From Thermoflexus sp040289485 (GTDB lineage Bacteria > Chloroflexota > Anaerolineae > Thermoflexales > Thermoflexaceae): a stretch of DNA of 29,812 nt. Below, piece after piece: positions 1-11,244 of this stretch. The stretch's first letter is position 1. Each line of letters starts with the position of its first letter. Below the pieces are notes generated by a model. It saw only the letters and a program-made list of their open reading frames with translations, ran no database searches and was not told the DNA's origin. The stretch covers positions 1 to 29,812 of the forward strand of contig NZ_PSLG01000023.1 of NCBI RefSeq assembly GCF_040289485.1, in the 5' to 3' direction. Both the position numbers and the translations under genes were made by a program.

Positions 1-233
1 ACCTGGCCAGGAGCCTGGGGACCATGGGCACGGTGCTCCGAGGGATGGAGCGCCACGGGGAGGCCGCGGACGCGTTTGCGGAGGGGGTGCGGGTGCTTAC
101 CCCGTTCTTCCGCCGCCTGCCCGAGGCGTTTGGCGAACTCATGATCGATCTGCGCAACAACTACCTCGAAGCCTGCCGGGCCGCGGGCCGGGAGCCGGAC
201 GCGGCGCTGCTGGGGCCGAGTCCAGACCCTTAG
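1..233 (+). CDS. C-terminal part of a TPR-like protein (5' end outside window)
   Basis: The reading frame is open from the left edge (first full codon at position 3) to a TAG at 231-233, so this is the 3' end of a longer gene. An ATG at 24 exists, but the frame already reads as protein before it (LARSLGTMGTVL), so it is unlikely to be the true start. The visible 76 or so residues are alanine-rich amphipathic helices (MERHGEAADAFAEGVRVL, then RLPEAFGELMIDLRNNYLEA), spaced like the last tetratricopeptide repeats of a TPR protein. No catalytic motif is visible, so the protein's overall role cannot be told. It converges with carB, with a 42-base gap. Confidence 0.6.
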   Translation, partial: LARSLGTMGTVLRGMERHGEAADAFAEGVRVLTPFFRRLPEAFGELMIDLRNNYLEACRAAGREPDAALLGPSPDP

Positions 234-275
234 AATCGACGCCGTGATTGGGCTGCCGCTGGCCGCGCCCCTTCC

Positions 276-3503
<3,228 letters not shown>

Positions 3504-3533
3504 CGGCCGATCACCGGAATCAGGATCCCGGCG

Positions 3534-4655
3534 TCACCCTCCGCCCAGCAGCCCCACCCACCGGTCGAACAGCGGGTCGGCGTCATGGGGGCCTGGGTTG
3601 GCCTCCGGATGGTATTGCACGGAAAAGACCGGCCGGCCCCTCAACGCCAGCCCCTCCACCGTCCCGTCGTTCCGGTTCAGGTGGGTGATCTCCACCTGAC
3701 CCAGATCCAGCGTGTCCGGGTCCACCGCATAGTTGTGGTTCTGGGCGGTGATCTGGACGCGGCCGGTGGACCGGTCGACCACCGGATGGTTGCTGCCGTG
3801 GTGGCCGAAGGGCAGCTTGTAGGTCCGCGCCCCGAGGGCCCGGGCGATCAGCTGATGGCCCAGGCAGATGCCGAAGAGGGGGATTTCCGCCTCCAGGAGG
3901 CGGCGGACGATCCCGACGATCTCCGGCAGCCCAGCCGGGTCCCCCGGGCCGTTGGAGAGGACGATCCCATCGGGCCGGAGGCGGAGGGCCTCCTCCGCTG
4001 GGGTGTACGCCGGCACCACCGTCACGCGGCAGCCCCGGTCGACCAGGCGACGGAGGATGGAGCGCTTGACGCCGAAATCGTAAACCACCACGTGCCGCCG
4101 CCCCCCGGCCTCGGGGCGGAAGCCGTGGGGCTGCCACCGGCCATGGCCCTCTGTCCATTCGTAGGGGACGGCGCAGGTGACCTCCCGCACCATATCCCGC
4201 CCCTCCAGGCCCTCCCAGGCCCGCGCCCGCTCGACCAAGACCTCAGGGTCGAGGCCCTCTGTGGAGAGGGCAGCTTTCATCGTCCCCCGCTCCCGGATGC
4301 GCCGCGTGATGGCCCGGGTGTCCACCCCGGCCAGGCCGGGGACGCCATGGCGGGCCAGGTAATCCGCGAGAGGCTCCCGGGCCCGCCAGTTGGACACGAT
4401 CGGGCTCAGGGCGCGGATGATGAAGGCGGCCACCTGGGGACGATCGCTCTCCACATCTTCCTCGTTCACCCCTACGTTGCCGATGTGGGAGCAGGTCATC
4501 ACCACCATCTGGCCCCGGTAGGAAGGATCGGTGAGGATCTCCTGATAGCCGGTCATGGCGGTGTGGAAGACGATCTCGCCGACCACCGTGGCCCGCGCCC
4601 CGAAGGCCTCCCCGACAAAGATGGAGCCGTCCTCCAGCGCCAGGATCCCCCGCAT
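3534..4655 (-). CDS. carA: Carbamoyl-phosphate synthase small (glutaminase) subunit
   Basis: A 373-residue protein that hydrolyses glutamine and passes ammonia to CarB. The N-terminal CPSase small-chain domain (LEDGSIFVGEAFG, then FHTAMTGYQEILTDPSY) covers about residues 1-140. A class I glutamine amidotransferase domain follows from about 187. Its triad can be read directly: nucleophile Cys264 in GICLGHQL, and His349 and Glu351 in SVQYHPEA. The oxyanion region is LSNGPGDP. The start ATG at 4655 is preceded by a GGGGGAA ribosome binding site. carA comes first and carB second, the common order, and the promoter at 4692-4720 lies just upstream. The stop is 30 bases before the carB ATG. Confidence 0.98.
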   Translation of the reverse strand: MRGILALEDGSIFVGEAFGARATVVGEIVFHTAMTGYQEILTDPSYRGQMVVMTCSHIGNVGVNEEDVESDRPQVAAFIIRALSPIVSNWRAREPLADYLARHGVPGLAGVDTRAITRRIRERGTMKAALSTEGLDPEVLVERARAWEGLEGRDMVREVTCAVPYEWTEGHGRWQPHGFRPEAGGRRHVVVYDFGVKRSILRRLVDRGCRVTVVPAYTPAEEALRLRPDGIVLSNGPGDPAGLPEIVGIVRRLLEAEIPLFGICLGHQLIARALGARTYKLPFGHHGSNHPVVDRSTGRVQITAQNHNYAVDPDTLDLGQVEITHLNRNDGTVEGLALRGRPVFSVQYHPEANPGPHDADPLFDRWVGLLGGG

Positions 4656-4691
4656 CGTGTTCCCCCGCCGACGGCCGCAGATTTGGGGGAT

Positions 4692-4720
4692 TATCTTATC
4701 CGACCGGGAAGGGTTGTCAA
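4692..4720 (-). promoter_or_regulatory. Putative carAB promoter
   Basis: On the minus strand a perfect TTGACA -35 box lies at 4715-4720. It is followed after 16-17 bases by TAAGAT/AAGATA (about 4692-4698), with GATAAT a few bases further on as an alternative -10. The predicted start of transcription, near 4685, gives a leader of about 30 bases before the carA ATG at 4655. That is too short for an obvious attenuator, and none is visible. Confidence 0.6.
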
Positions 4721-4831
4721 GGACAGGCCCCGAGGGGAGAACGGCGGTTCCCGGATCCCGCCCGGGCTGCCGCCGTCCGGGCAGAAGCCTTCAGGGACAA
4801 TGGCACCACCCCCGATCGAGGCCCCGCTTTG

Positions 4832-4840
4832 TGTTATAAT
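4832..4840 (+). promoter_or_regulatory. Putative extended -10 promoter of the serine operon
   Basis: TGTTATAAT is a perfect TATAAT with the TGn extension. It is located 37 bases before the ATG at 4877. No good -35 box lies 17 bases upstream, which is usual for extended -10 promoters. Because this element overlaps the more upstream in-frame ATG at 4829, it also argues that translation begins at 4877 instead. It diverges from the carAB promoter. Confidence 0.55.
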
Positions 4841-4876
4841 CTGCACAATCGATCCGATGCCTGGTGGGGAAGAGCG

Positions 4877-5722
4877 ATGGCCCTGGCCCGTTGGGTCTCG
4901 TTCACCGATGTGTTCTTCGATTGCGATGGGACCTTGTGCGCGGTGGAGGGGATCGTGGAACTGGCCCGGTGGCGGGGCCTGGAGGCGGAGATCTCGGCCC
5001 TCACGGAGGCGGCGATGGCGGGGACGCTCCCCCTCGAGGCGGTGTATGCGGCGCGCTTGCGCCGGATCCAGCCTTCCCGTGAGGAACTGCGCCGCCTGGC
5101 CCGCCTCTACGCGGAACGGCTGGTCCCCGACGCCGAGGGGGTGATCCGGGCCCTCCAAGCCTGCGACGTCCGTGTCCACCTCCTGAGCGCCGGGCTGGAG
5201 GAGGCGGTCCGCCCGCTGGGGCGCCGCCTGGGCCTTCCCCCGGAGCGCATCCATGCGGTCCCGGTGCGCTACGATCCCTTCGCCGGCCCGTGGTGGCATC
5301 GGGAGGCCGCCCTGGGACCGGCGGTGGCGCCGATGCCATCCCCCTTGACCACCACGGCGGGCAAGGTCGCCTGGCTGGAGCGGTGGCGGACCCCGGGGCA
5401 GCGGCTGATGCTGGTGGGCGACGGGGTCACGGACCTGATGGCCCAGCCGGCGGTTCATCTCTTTGTTGGCTTCGGGGGCGTTTTCCGCCGGGAGCGGGTG
5501 GCGGCGGAGGCCGCCGTCTACCTGACGGGCGCCTCGCTGGCCCCGGTGCTTCCGCTGGCCCTGTCGCCGGAGCGGGCGGCCCGCCTGCGGGGAACGCCAG
5601 CGGAGGAGGTCCTGCGCCGGGGCCTGCAGGCCTTCCGGACGGGCGAGGCCCGCTTCCGAGACCCCGAGCGCCAGGCCCGCTTCCTGGCGGCATGGGAATC
5701 CGCATGGCCGGAGGTGGCCTGA
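4877..5722 (+). CDS. serB: HAD-family phosphatase, probable phosphoserine phosphatase
   Basis: A 281-residue haloacid-dehalogenase-type hydrolase that probably removes phosphate from O-phosphoserine, the last step of serine synthesis. HAD motif I is DCDGTL near the N-terminus (nucleophile and acid/base Asp). Motif II is the Ser in LLSAGLEE. Motif III is the Lys in GKVAWL. Motif IV is GDGVTDL. ATG 4877 was chosen because it follows GGGGAAGAG, whereas the in-frame ATG at 4829 lies before the predicted transcription start. The stop TGA overlaps the next gene's ATG by one base (TGATG). Substrate specificity is inferred mainly from the next two genes, an aminotransferase and SerA. An MtnX-like or other small-molecule HAD phosphatase is the alternative. 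Confidence 0.8.
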   Translation: MALARWVSFTDVFFDCDGTLCAVEGIVELARWRGLEAEISALTEAAMAGTLPLEAVYAARLRRIQPSREELRRLARLYAERLVPDAEGVIRALQACDVRVHLLSAGLEEAVRPLGRRLGLPPERIHAVPVRYDPFAGPWWHREAALGPAVAPMPSPLTTTAGKVAWLERWRTPGQRLMLVGDGVTDLMAQPAVHLFVGFGGVFRRERVAAEAAVYLTGASLAPVLPLALSPERAARLRGTPAEEVLRRGLQAFRTGEARFRDPERQARFLAAWESAWPEVA

Positions 5723-6807
5723 TGTCCGCGCCGATGCTCTTCATCCCAGGTCCCACATGGGTGCCGGAGGAGGTGGCCCGCGCCCAGGCCCGGCCGATGA
5801 TCGGACACCGGGGCCCTGAGTTCACCGCCCTCTTCGAGGGCCTGATCCCCCGCCTGCAGGCGGTCTTTCGCACCCGCGGCCGGGTCCTCCTCGTCACCGC
5901 CTCCGGCACCGGCCTCTGGGAGGCCGGCGTCCGCAGCCTGGTCCGGCGGAAGGTGATCTGCCTCATCAACGGCGCCTTCGGGGAGCGCTGGGCCCATGTG
6001 GCCCAGGCCAACGGCAAGGAGGTCGTCCCGGTCCAGGTAGAATGGGGCCGGGGCCTCCGGCCGGAACACGCCCTGGAAGCGCTGGCGGCCCATCCGGATG
6101 CCGAGGCCATCACCGTGGTGCACAACGAGACTTCCACAGGGGTGATGAACCCGGTGGCCGAGATCGCCGCAGCCGTGCGGGACGCCTCTCCGGACGTGCT
6201 GATCCTGGTCGACGCGGTGTCCTCGCTGGGGGGCGCGCCGCTGGAGACGGACGCCTGGGGGCTGGATTTCGTCCTCACTTCCTCCCAGAAATGCCTGGCC
6301 CTGCCGCCCGGGCTGGCCTTCTGCGCCGTCTCCGATCGGGCGCTGGCCAAGGCCCACGAGGTGCCCCACCGCGGCTACTACTTCGATCTCCTCACCCTGG
6401 CCCGCTACGCCGAGCGGGGGGAGACGCCGGCCACGCCCGCCATCTCCCTGCTTTACGCGGCCGACGTGCAACTGGCCCGCATCCTGGAGGAGGGGCTGGA
6501 AGTCCGCTGGGAGCGCCACCGCCGGATGGCGGAGCGGGTCCAGGCGTGGGCCGCCGAGCGCTTCGGCCTCTTCGCCGAGGCGGGCTTCCGCTCGTGGACC
6601 CTCACCTGCGTCGCCAACACCCGCGGGATCGACGTGGGGGTGTTGAACGCCTTCCTGCGGTCCCGGGGCAAGGTGATCTCCTCCGGCTACGGGCCCTTGA
6701 AGGGGAAGACCTTCCGCATCGCCCACATGGGCGAGATCCAGCCCCACCACGTCGAGGAACTGCTGGCCGATATCGAGGAGTGGCTGCGAAGGGAGGTCTC
6801 GGGATGA
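5722..6807 (+). CDS. Class V aminotransferase (serine-glyoxylate/phosphoserine type)
   Basis: A 361-residue PLP-dependent enzyme of the alanine-glyoxylate/serine-pyruvate aminotransferase group. Family marks are FIPGPTWVPEEV and GHRGPEF at the N-terminus, VHNETSTGVMNP in the middle, LVDAVSSLGG (PLP-pyridine Asp) and SSQKCLALPPG, where the Lys should form the Schiff base. It is not a SerC-type phosphoserine aminotransferase by sequence. Its place between a SerB-like phosphatase and SerA, with a 1-base overlap on one side and a 4-base ATGA overlap on the other, suggests it converts 3-phosphohydroxypyruvate to phosphoserine here. A serine-glyoxylate or alanine-glyoxylate transaminase role remains possible. 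Confidence 0.88.
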   Translation: MSAPMLFIPGPTWVPEEVARAQARPMIGHRGPEFTALFEGLIPRLQAVFRTRGRVLLVTASGTGLWEAGVRSLVRRKVICLINGAFGERWAHVAQANGKEVVPVQVEWGRGLRPEHALEALAAHPDAEAITVVHNETSTGVMNPVAEIAAAVRDASPDVLILVDAVSSLGGAPLETDAWGLDFVLTSSQKCLALPPGLAFCAVSDRALAKAHEVPHRGYYFDLLTLARYAERGETPATPAISLLYAADVQLARILEEGLEVRWERHRRMAERVQAWAAERFGLFAEAGFRSWTLTCVANTRGIDVGVLNAFLRSRGKVISSGYGPLKGKTFRIAHMGEIQPHHVEELLADIEEWLRREVSG

Positions 6808-8411
6808 CCTGGCGCATCGGGCTGACGGACCCCCTGGACGAGGAGGGGGTGGCGCTGTTGCGGAGCGACCCGGAGGTGGAGGTGGTGGAGGCCCGGCGCC
6901 CCACGCCGGAGGCGCTGCGCGAACTGGCCCGCTCCTGTGACGCCCTGATCGTGCGCAGCGGGGTCCGGCTGGACGCGGAGGTCCTGGCCGCGGCGGAACG
7001 GCTGCGGGTGATCGCCCGGGCCGGCATCGGGGTGGACAACATCGACCTCGAGGCGGCCACGCGGAAGGGGATCCTGGTGATGAACACCCCCGGGGCCAGC
7101 ACCCTGGCGGTGGCCGAGCACACCTTCGCCCTGTTGCTCGCGCTGCTCCGTAGGATCCCGATGGCCTGGCTCTCCCTGCGAGAGGGGCGCTGGGAGCGGG
7201 AGCGGTTCGTGGGGGCGCAACTGGCCGGCAAGACCTTGGGGCTGCTGGGCCTGGGGCGCATCGGGACCGAGGTGGCCCGCCGGGCCCGGGCCTTCGAGAT
7301 GCACGTCATCGCCTTCGACCCCTACATCCCGGAGGAGCGGGCGGCCGCCCTGCAGGTCGAGCTGGTCCCCGACCTCGACGAACTGTATGCCCGCGCCGAC
7401 ATCCTGAGCCTGCACGTCCCCCTCACCCGGGAGACCCACCGCCTGATCAACCGGGAGGCCTTCGCCAAGATGAAGCCCGGGGTGATCCTGGTGAACACGG
7501 CCCGGGGGGCGGTGGTGGACGAGGAGGCGCTCCTGGAGGCACTGAACAGCGGCCGGGTGGCGGGGGCCGCCCTGGACACCTTCAGCGAGGAGCCGCCGCG
7601 CTCCCCCGTTCTGCAGGCCCTGATCGCCCACGAGCGGGTGGTGGCCGTGCCCCACCTGGGGGGCAGCACCCGCGAGGCCCAGCGCCTGATCAGCCGCCAG
7701 ATCGCCCAACAGGTCCTGGACGCCCTGCGGGGGCGGGATTATCGCAACGTGGTCAACCTCCCCTTCCCAGAAGGAGCCGACTACCGTTCCCTTTCGCCGT
7801 TCATGCGGCTGGCGGAGGTCCTGGGGAGCCTGCAGATGCAACTGGTGCGCGGGCGGATCCATCGCGTGGAGATCGACGTGCGTGGGGAACACCTGCGCTC
7901 GGCCATCCGCCCGCTGGGGGTCGCCCTGCTCAAAGGCCTGCTGACCCCCATTCTGGGGGACGCGGTGACCTTCGTGAACGCGCCGATGCTGGCCCAGGAG
8001 CGGGGGATCCAGATCGTGGAGGCCGAGCAGCGTCTCCTGGGCGCCTACGCCCAGGCCATCGCATGTCGGGTCCATTCGACGAAGGAAACCCGCCTCATCG
8101 TCGGCGCCCTGTTCGCGGGGGAGCCCCGCATCGTCCAGGTGGACGATTTTCCTATGGAGGCGTTGCCGCGGGGGGCCCTCCTGGTGATGCGCAGCCGCGA
8201 CGTGCCGGGGGTGATCGGCCGGGTGGGCACCCTGCTGGGGGAGCACGGGATCAACATCGCCGAATGGCGCCTGGGGCGCGATCGGCCCGGGGGCACCGCC
8301 CTCTCGTTCATCAACCTGGACCACCCCGCCCCCCCGGCGATCCTGGAGGCCTTGCGCCGCATGCCGGAGATCGAGGACGTCCGCCAGGTCCTCCTGGACG
8401 CGGGGCGATGA
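6804..8411 (+). CDS. serA: D-3-phosphoglycerate dehydrogenase, long form with ACT domain
   Basis: A 535-residue protein that oxidises 3-phosphoglycerate with NAD+, the first step of serine synthesis. The substrate-binding part begins with IGLTDPLDEEGVALL. The nucleotide-binding domain carries LLGLGRIG (about residue 148), followed by the Asp in AFDPY. The catalytic Arg, Glu and His are in NTARGAVVDEEAL (about 233), TFSEEPP (about 262) and VPHLGGST (about 282). An intervening ASB-like domain (about 310-445) and a C-terminal ACT domain (MRSRDVPGVIGRVGTLLGEHGINIAEW, split by position here only for recognition) complete the 'long' type 1 architecture, which is usually inhibited by serine. The ATG overlaps the previous stop (ATGA), so the two are translationally coupled. 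Confidence 0.96.
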   Translation: MTWRIGLTDPLDEEGVALLRSDPEVEVVEARRPTPEALRELARSCDALIVRSGVRLDAEVLAAAERLRVIARAGIGVDNIDLEAATRKGILVMNTPGASTLAVAEHTFALLLALLRRIPMAWLSLREGRWERERFVGAQLAGKTLGLLGLGRIGTEVARRARAFEMHVIAFDPYIPEERAAALQVELVPDLDELYARADILSLHVPLTRETHRLINREAFAKMKPGVILVNTARGAVVDEEALLEALNSGRVAGAALDTFSEEPPRSPVLQALIAHERVVAVPHLGGSTREAQRLISRQIAQQVLDALRGRDYRNVVNLPFPEGADYRSLSPFMRLAEVLGSLQMQLVRGRIHRVEIDVRGEHLRSAIRPLGVALLKGLLTPILGDAVTFVNAPMLAQERGIQIVEAEQRLLGAYAQAIACRVHSTKETRLIVGALFAGEPRIVQVDDFPMEALPRGALLVMRSRDVPGVIGRVGTLLGEHGINIAEWRLGRDRPGGTALSFINLDHPAPPAILEALRRMPEIEDVRQVLLDAGR

Positions 8412-8496
8412 CCGCGCCCCGGAACGGTTGCCTCTCCCGCGGGGGATGGATGGGGATCCGTGATGGAAGAGACCTTCCCGGGTGGAGGGTGCGGCG

Positions 8497-9855
8497 ATGA
8501 TCTCGGCCGAAGACCTGATCCTGGTCACCGACCTCTACGAACTGACGATGGCCCAGGCCTACTGGGCCCACGGGATGACCGGCCTGGCCACTTTCAGCCT
8601 CTTCGTGCGGGAGCTGCCCCCGGAGCGGGGCTTCCTGGTGGCCGCGGGCCTGGAGGACGTGCTCCGCTTCCTGGAGGGCTTCCGCTTCTCCCCGGAGGCC
8701 CTGGCCTACCTGGAGTCCACAGGGATCTTCTCCCGAGCCTTCCTGGAGACCCTGGCGGACCTGCGCTTCACCGGGGACGTGTGGGCGGTCCCCGAGGGCA
8801 CCCTGGTGTTCGCCAACGAACCCATCCTGGAGATCACCGCTCCGATCCTCCAGGCCCAGATCGCCGAGACCTATGTGATCCATCAGATCCATCTGCAGAC
8901 GATGATCGCCACCAAGGCCGCCCGGTGCGTGGCCGCCGCCCGGGGCCGGGCCCTGGTGGACTTCGCCCTGCGCCGGACCCACGGGGTGGACGCTGGACTG
9001 AAGGTGGCCCGGTGCACATATCTGGTGGGGTTCCAGGCCACCAGCAACGTGCTGGCCGGCCGGCGCTACGGCATCCCCATCACGGGGACCATGGCCCACT
9101 CGTTCATCATGGCCTTCGAGGAGGAGGAAGAGGCCTTCCGCGCCTTCGCCGAGACCTTTCCGGAGCGCGCCATCTTTCTGATCGACACCTACGACACCCT
9201 GGAGGGCGCCCGGAAGGCGGCCCGGGTGGCTCAGGAGATGGCCCGAAAGGGACAGCGGCTGCTTGGGGTGCGACTGGACAGCGGGGATCTGCTGGCCCTC
9301 AGCCGGGAAGTGCGCCGCATCCTGGACGAGGCGGGCCTCCGCGAGGTGCGCATCCTGGCCAGCGGGGGGCTGGATGAATACCGTATCGCGGCGCTGCTGG
9401 AGGCCGGGGCGCCCATCGACGCCTTCGGCGTGGGCACCCGGATGGGCGTCTCAGAGGACGCGCCGTGGCTGGACATGGTTTACAAACTGGTGGCTTATGA
9501 GGGGCGCCCCGCCCGGAAGCGCAGCCCGGGCAAAGCCTCCCTGCCCGGCCCGAAACAGGTGTTCCGTTTCTACGCCGAGGACGGCCAGATGCAAGAGGAC
9601 GTCCTGGCCCTGCGGGAGGAAACGGTGCCCGGGGGGATGCCGCTGCTGGAGAAAGTGATGGAAGGCGGACGCCTGCTCCGACCCCATCCCCCTCTGGCCA
9701 TCCTCCGGGAACGGTTCCAGAAGGAGTTCCGCCGGCTGCCGGAGCGGTATAAGGCCCTGCGGAACGCCCCCCGCTACCCGGTGCGCCTGAGCCCCGCCCT
9801 GGCGTCCTTGACCAACGCCCTGACCGTCCGACGAGGGGAACTCGGGGAGGGTTGA
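8497..9855 (+). CDS. pncB: Nicotinate phosphoribosyltransferase
   Basis: A 452-residue enzyme of the Preiss-Handler NAD salvage pathway, joining nicotinate and PRPP to give nicotinate mononucleotide. Recognised by the N-terminal LVTDLYELTMAQAYW, then RRTHGVDAG, GTMAHSFIMAF, the barrel strands LIDTYDTLEGA and GVRLDSGDL, ILASGGLDE, and AFGVGTRMG. The length is normal. ATG 8497 is preferred over GTG 8482 because GGAGG (8484-8488) lies 8 bases upstream of it. It follows serA after 85 bases on the same strand and may be cotranscribed. No strong separate promoter is seen in the gap. Confidence 0.95.
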   Translation: MISAEDLILVTDLYELTMAQAYWAHGMTGLATFSLFVRELPPERGFLVAAGLEDVLRFLEGFRFSPEALAYLESTGIFSRAFLETLADLRFTGDVWAVPEGTLVFANEPILEITAPILQAQIAETYVIHQIHLQTMIATKAARCVAAARGRALVDFALRRTHGVDAGLKVARCTYLVGFQATSNVLAGRRYGIPITGTMAHSFIMAFEEEEEAFRAFAETFPERAIFLIDTYDTLEGARKAARVAQEMARKGQRLLGVRLDSGDLLALSREVRRILDEAGLREVRILASGGLDEYRIAALLEAGAPIDAFGVGTRMGVSEDAPWLDMVYKLVAYEGRPARKRSPGKASLPGPKQVFRFYAEDGQMQEDVLALREETVPGGMPLLEKVMEGGRLLRPHPPLAILRERFQKEFRRLPERYKALRNAPRYPVRLSPALASLTNALTVRRGELGEG

Positions 9856-9889
9856 GGACGGCCTGGAAGGTCCCCAGACACGGCGTGGG

Positions 9890-9904
9890 CGCAGCGTCGC
9901 TGCG
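9890..9904. terminator. Small symmetric hairpin between convergent genes
   Basis: CGCAGCG-T-CGCTGCG is a perfect inverted repeat (a 5 bp stem with a 5-base loop in practice). It lies in the 52 bases between the convergent ends of pncB and the dehydrogenase gene. No good T tract follows on either strand, so terminator activity is only suggested by position. Confidence 0.3.
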
Positions 9905-9907
9905 TTC

Positions 9908-10831
9908 CTACCCGACCAGCGCGCGGGGGCCTTCGCCGGAGCCCCCGGGGGCCACGCGGGTCTGGGCCCACGCCTCCAGCAGGGTGACCAGGGCCGAGTG
10001 GTCCAGTTCCCCCTGGCCCATCGTGACCAGCGCCCCCATCCACTCGTGGACCAGGGCGGTCAACGGGAGGCTGGCCCCCACCGCCCGCCCCAGCCCCAGG
10101 GCGATGCGCAGGTCCTTTTGGTGCAACCGGATCCGGAAGCCGGGTCGGAAATCCCGCTCCAGGATGCGCCGGCCGTGGACCTCCAGGACCCGGCTGCCGG
10201 CGAAGCCGCCCAGCAACGCCTCCCGCACCCGGGCAGGGTCCACGCCGGCTTTGGTGGCCAGGACCAGCGCCTCGCTGATGGCGGCGAGGGTGAGGGCCAC
10301 CACCACTTGATTGGCGGCCTTGGTGATCTGGCCGGCCCCCGGCCCGCCCATGTAGACAATGTTCCGGCCCATCGCCTGGAACAGGGGGAGGCAGCGCTCG
10401 AATGCCGCCGGGTCGCCGCCGACCATAATGGAGAGGGTCCCCTGGATGGCGCCGATCTCCCCGCCCGACACCGGAGCGTCCAGCATGGTCATCCCTCGGG
10501 CCGCGGCCTCCGCCGCCAAGCGCCGGGCGGCCATCGGGTCGATGGTGCTCATGTCGATGACGATCAACCCCGGCCGCCCGCCGGCGAAGACGCCTTCGGG
10601 ACCGGCCAACACCTGCTCCACCTCCGGGGTGTCCGGCAGCATGGTGATGACGATATCGCTGCGCTGCGCGACGGCCCTCGGGGAATCCGCCACGGCCGCC
10701 CCCTCAGCGGCCAGTTCCTCCATAGGGGGGCGGCTGCGGTTGTAGACCACCAGGGGATAGCCGGCCTTCAACAGGTTGCGGGCCATCGGTTTGCCCATCA
10801 CCCCCAGGCCGATGAAACCGACGCGCTCCAT
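9908..10831 (-). CDS. NAD(P)-dependent beta-hydroxyacid dehydrogenase (3-hydroxyisobutyrate / tartronate semialdehyde reductase family)
   Basis: A 307-residue member of the 6-phosphogluconate-dehydrogenase-like superfamily. The N-terminal Rossmann motif is GFIGLGVMGKPMARNL (residues about 5-20), followed by VYNRS. The Arg after the second strand suggests an NADP preference. Family marks are IDMSTIDP, LDAPVSGGEIGA (substrate loop) and GAGQITKAANQ, with the catalytic Lys. ATG 10831 was chosen because GGAGGAGG precedes it; longer open frame upstream lacks protein character. Exact substrate (3-hydroxyisobutyrate, 2-hydroxy-3-oxopropionate or glyoxylate/succinic semialdehyde) cannot be settled from sequence. 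It is monocistronic as far as can be seen, converging with pncB. Confidence 0.9.
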   Translation of the reverse strand: MERVGFIGLGVMGKPMARNLLKAGYPLVVYNRSRPPMEELAAEGAAVADSPRAVAQRSDIVITMLPDTPEVEQVLAGPEGVFAGGRPGLIVIDMSTIDPMAARRLAAEAAARGMTMLDAPVSGGEIGAIQGTLSIMVGGDPAAFERCLPLFQAMGRNIVYMGGPGAGQITKAANQVVVALTLAAISEALVLATKAGVDPARVREALLGGFAGSRVLEVHGRRILERDFRPGFRIRLHQKDLRIALGLGRAVGASLPLTALVHEWMGALVTMGQGELDHSALVTLLEAWAQTRVAPGGSGEGPRALVG

Positions 10832-10865
10832 GGCGCCGCCTCCTCCGGAAGGGATGATGGCTTCT

Positions 10866-10894
10866 GTTATACGGCCCGCGCCGGCATCGGAAAA
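10866..10894 (-). promoter_or_regulatory. Putative promoter of the hydroxyacid dehydrogenase gene
   Basis: On the minus strand TATAAC (10866-10871) is preceded after 17 bases by TTTTCC (10889-10894). The -10 box is strong and the -35 box weak. Predicted leader to the ATG at 10831 is about 28 bases. Confidence 0.45.
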
Positions 10895-11024
10895 CCGCCC
10901 CGGGGCGCATCGACGCCCCTTCCCCACAACGGTGGGGGGGAGGAGGAAGATCGGTCTCCGGGGTCTTTTCCTGGCCAACTTGCCGGGGGAACACAAGGAC
11001 CATGGTCCCAACGCGGGGCGCCGA
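10895..11024 (-). other. Non-coding gap with GC hairpins downstream of the pilin gene
   Basis: The gap between the pilin stop (11025) and the next promoter contains GGGGCG-catcga-CGCCCC (10902-10919) and CCCCAC-aacg-GTGGGG (10922-10937). On the minus strand the first hairpin can extend into a GC palindrome followed by only four T residues (10891-10894). This may be a weak terminator for the pilin gene. Nothing else recognisable was seen. Confidence 0.3.
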
Positions 11025-11174
11025 TCAAGGCCAGTTGGCCACCACGTGAGAGTAGAGGCCGGCAACAGCCTGGCCGAACACCATCAGGGCGATGAGCACC
11101 ACCACCGCCACCAATAAGCCCAAGAGCGCATATTCCACCAACCCCTGCCCGCGCTCCCATCCCCGCGGCCGCAT
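11025..11174 (-). CDS. Small Flp-family type IVb pilin
   Basis: A 49-residue protein, MRPRGWERGQGLVEYALL..., then a single hydrophobic helix and a short tail ending VVANWP. The basic leader followed by G-QGLVEYALLGLLVAVVV is the Flp/Fap pilin signature. Cleavage after Gly9 would place Glu at +5 and Tyr at +6 of the mature chain, as in Flp pilins processed by a TadV/PilD-type peptidase. ATG 11174 is preceded by AAGGAG at ideal spacing. It would be assembled by a Tad secretion machine, but no tad gene lies in this window. It follows the broken eIF2B-like gene by 70 bases on the same strand. Confidence 0.8.
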   Translation of the reverse strand: MRPRGWERGQGLVEYALLGLLVAVVVLIALMVFGQAVAGLYSHVVANWP

Positions 11175-11244
11175 CCAGGCTCCTTTTCGAGGTTCTTTAC
11201 AGCGATTCTATGGAGAAGGGCCATGGCCCCGGATAGGACCTTGG

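Noticed and set aside
11205..11233. Promoter for the pilin gene (TAGAAT at 11205-11210, minus strand)
   Set aside because: The -10 match is fair, but the sequence 17-18 bases upstream (TCCGGG/ATCCGG) bears no resemblance to a -35 box. Not listed as a feature.
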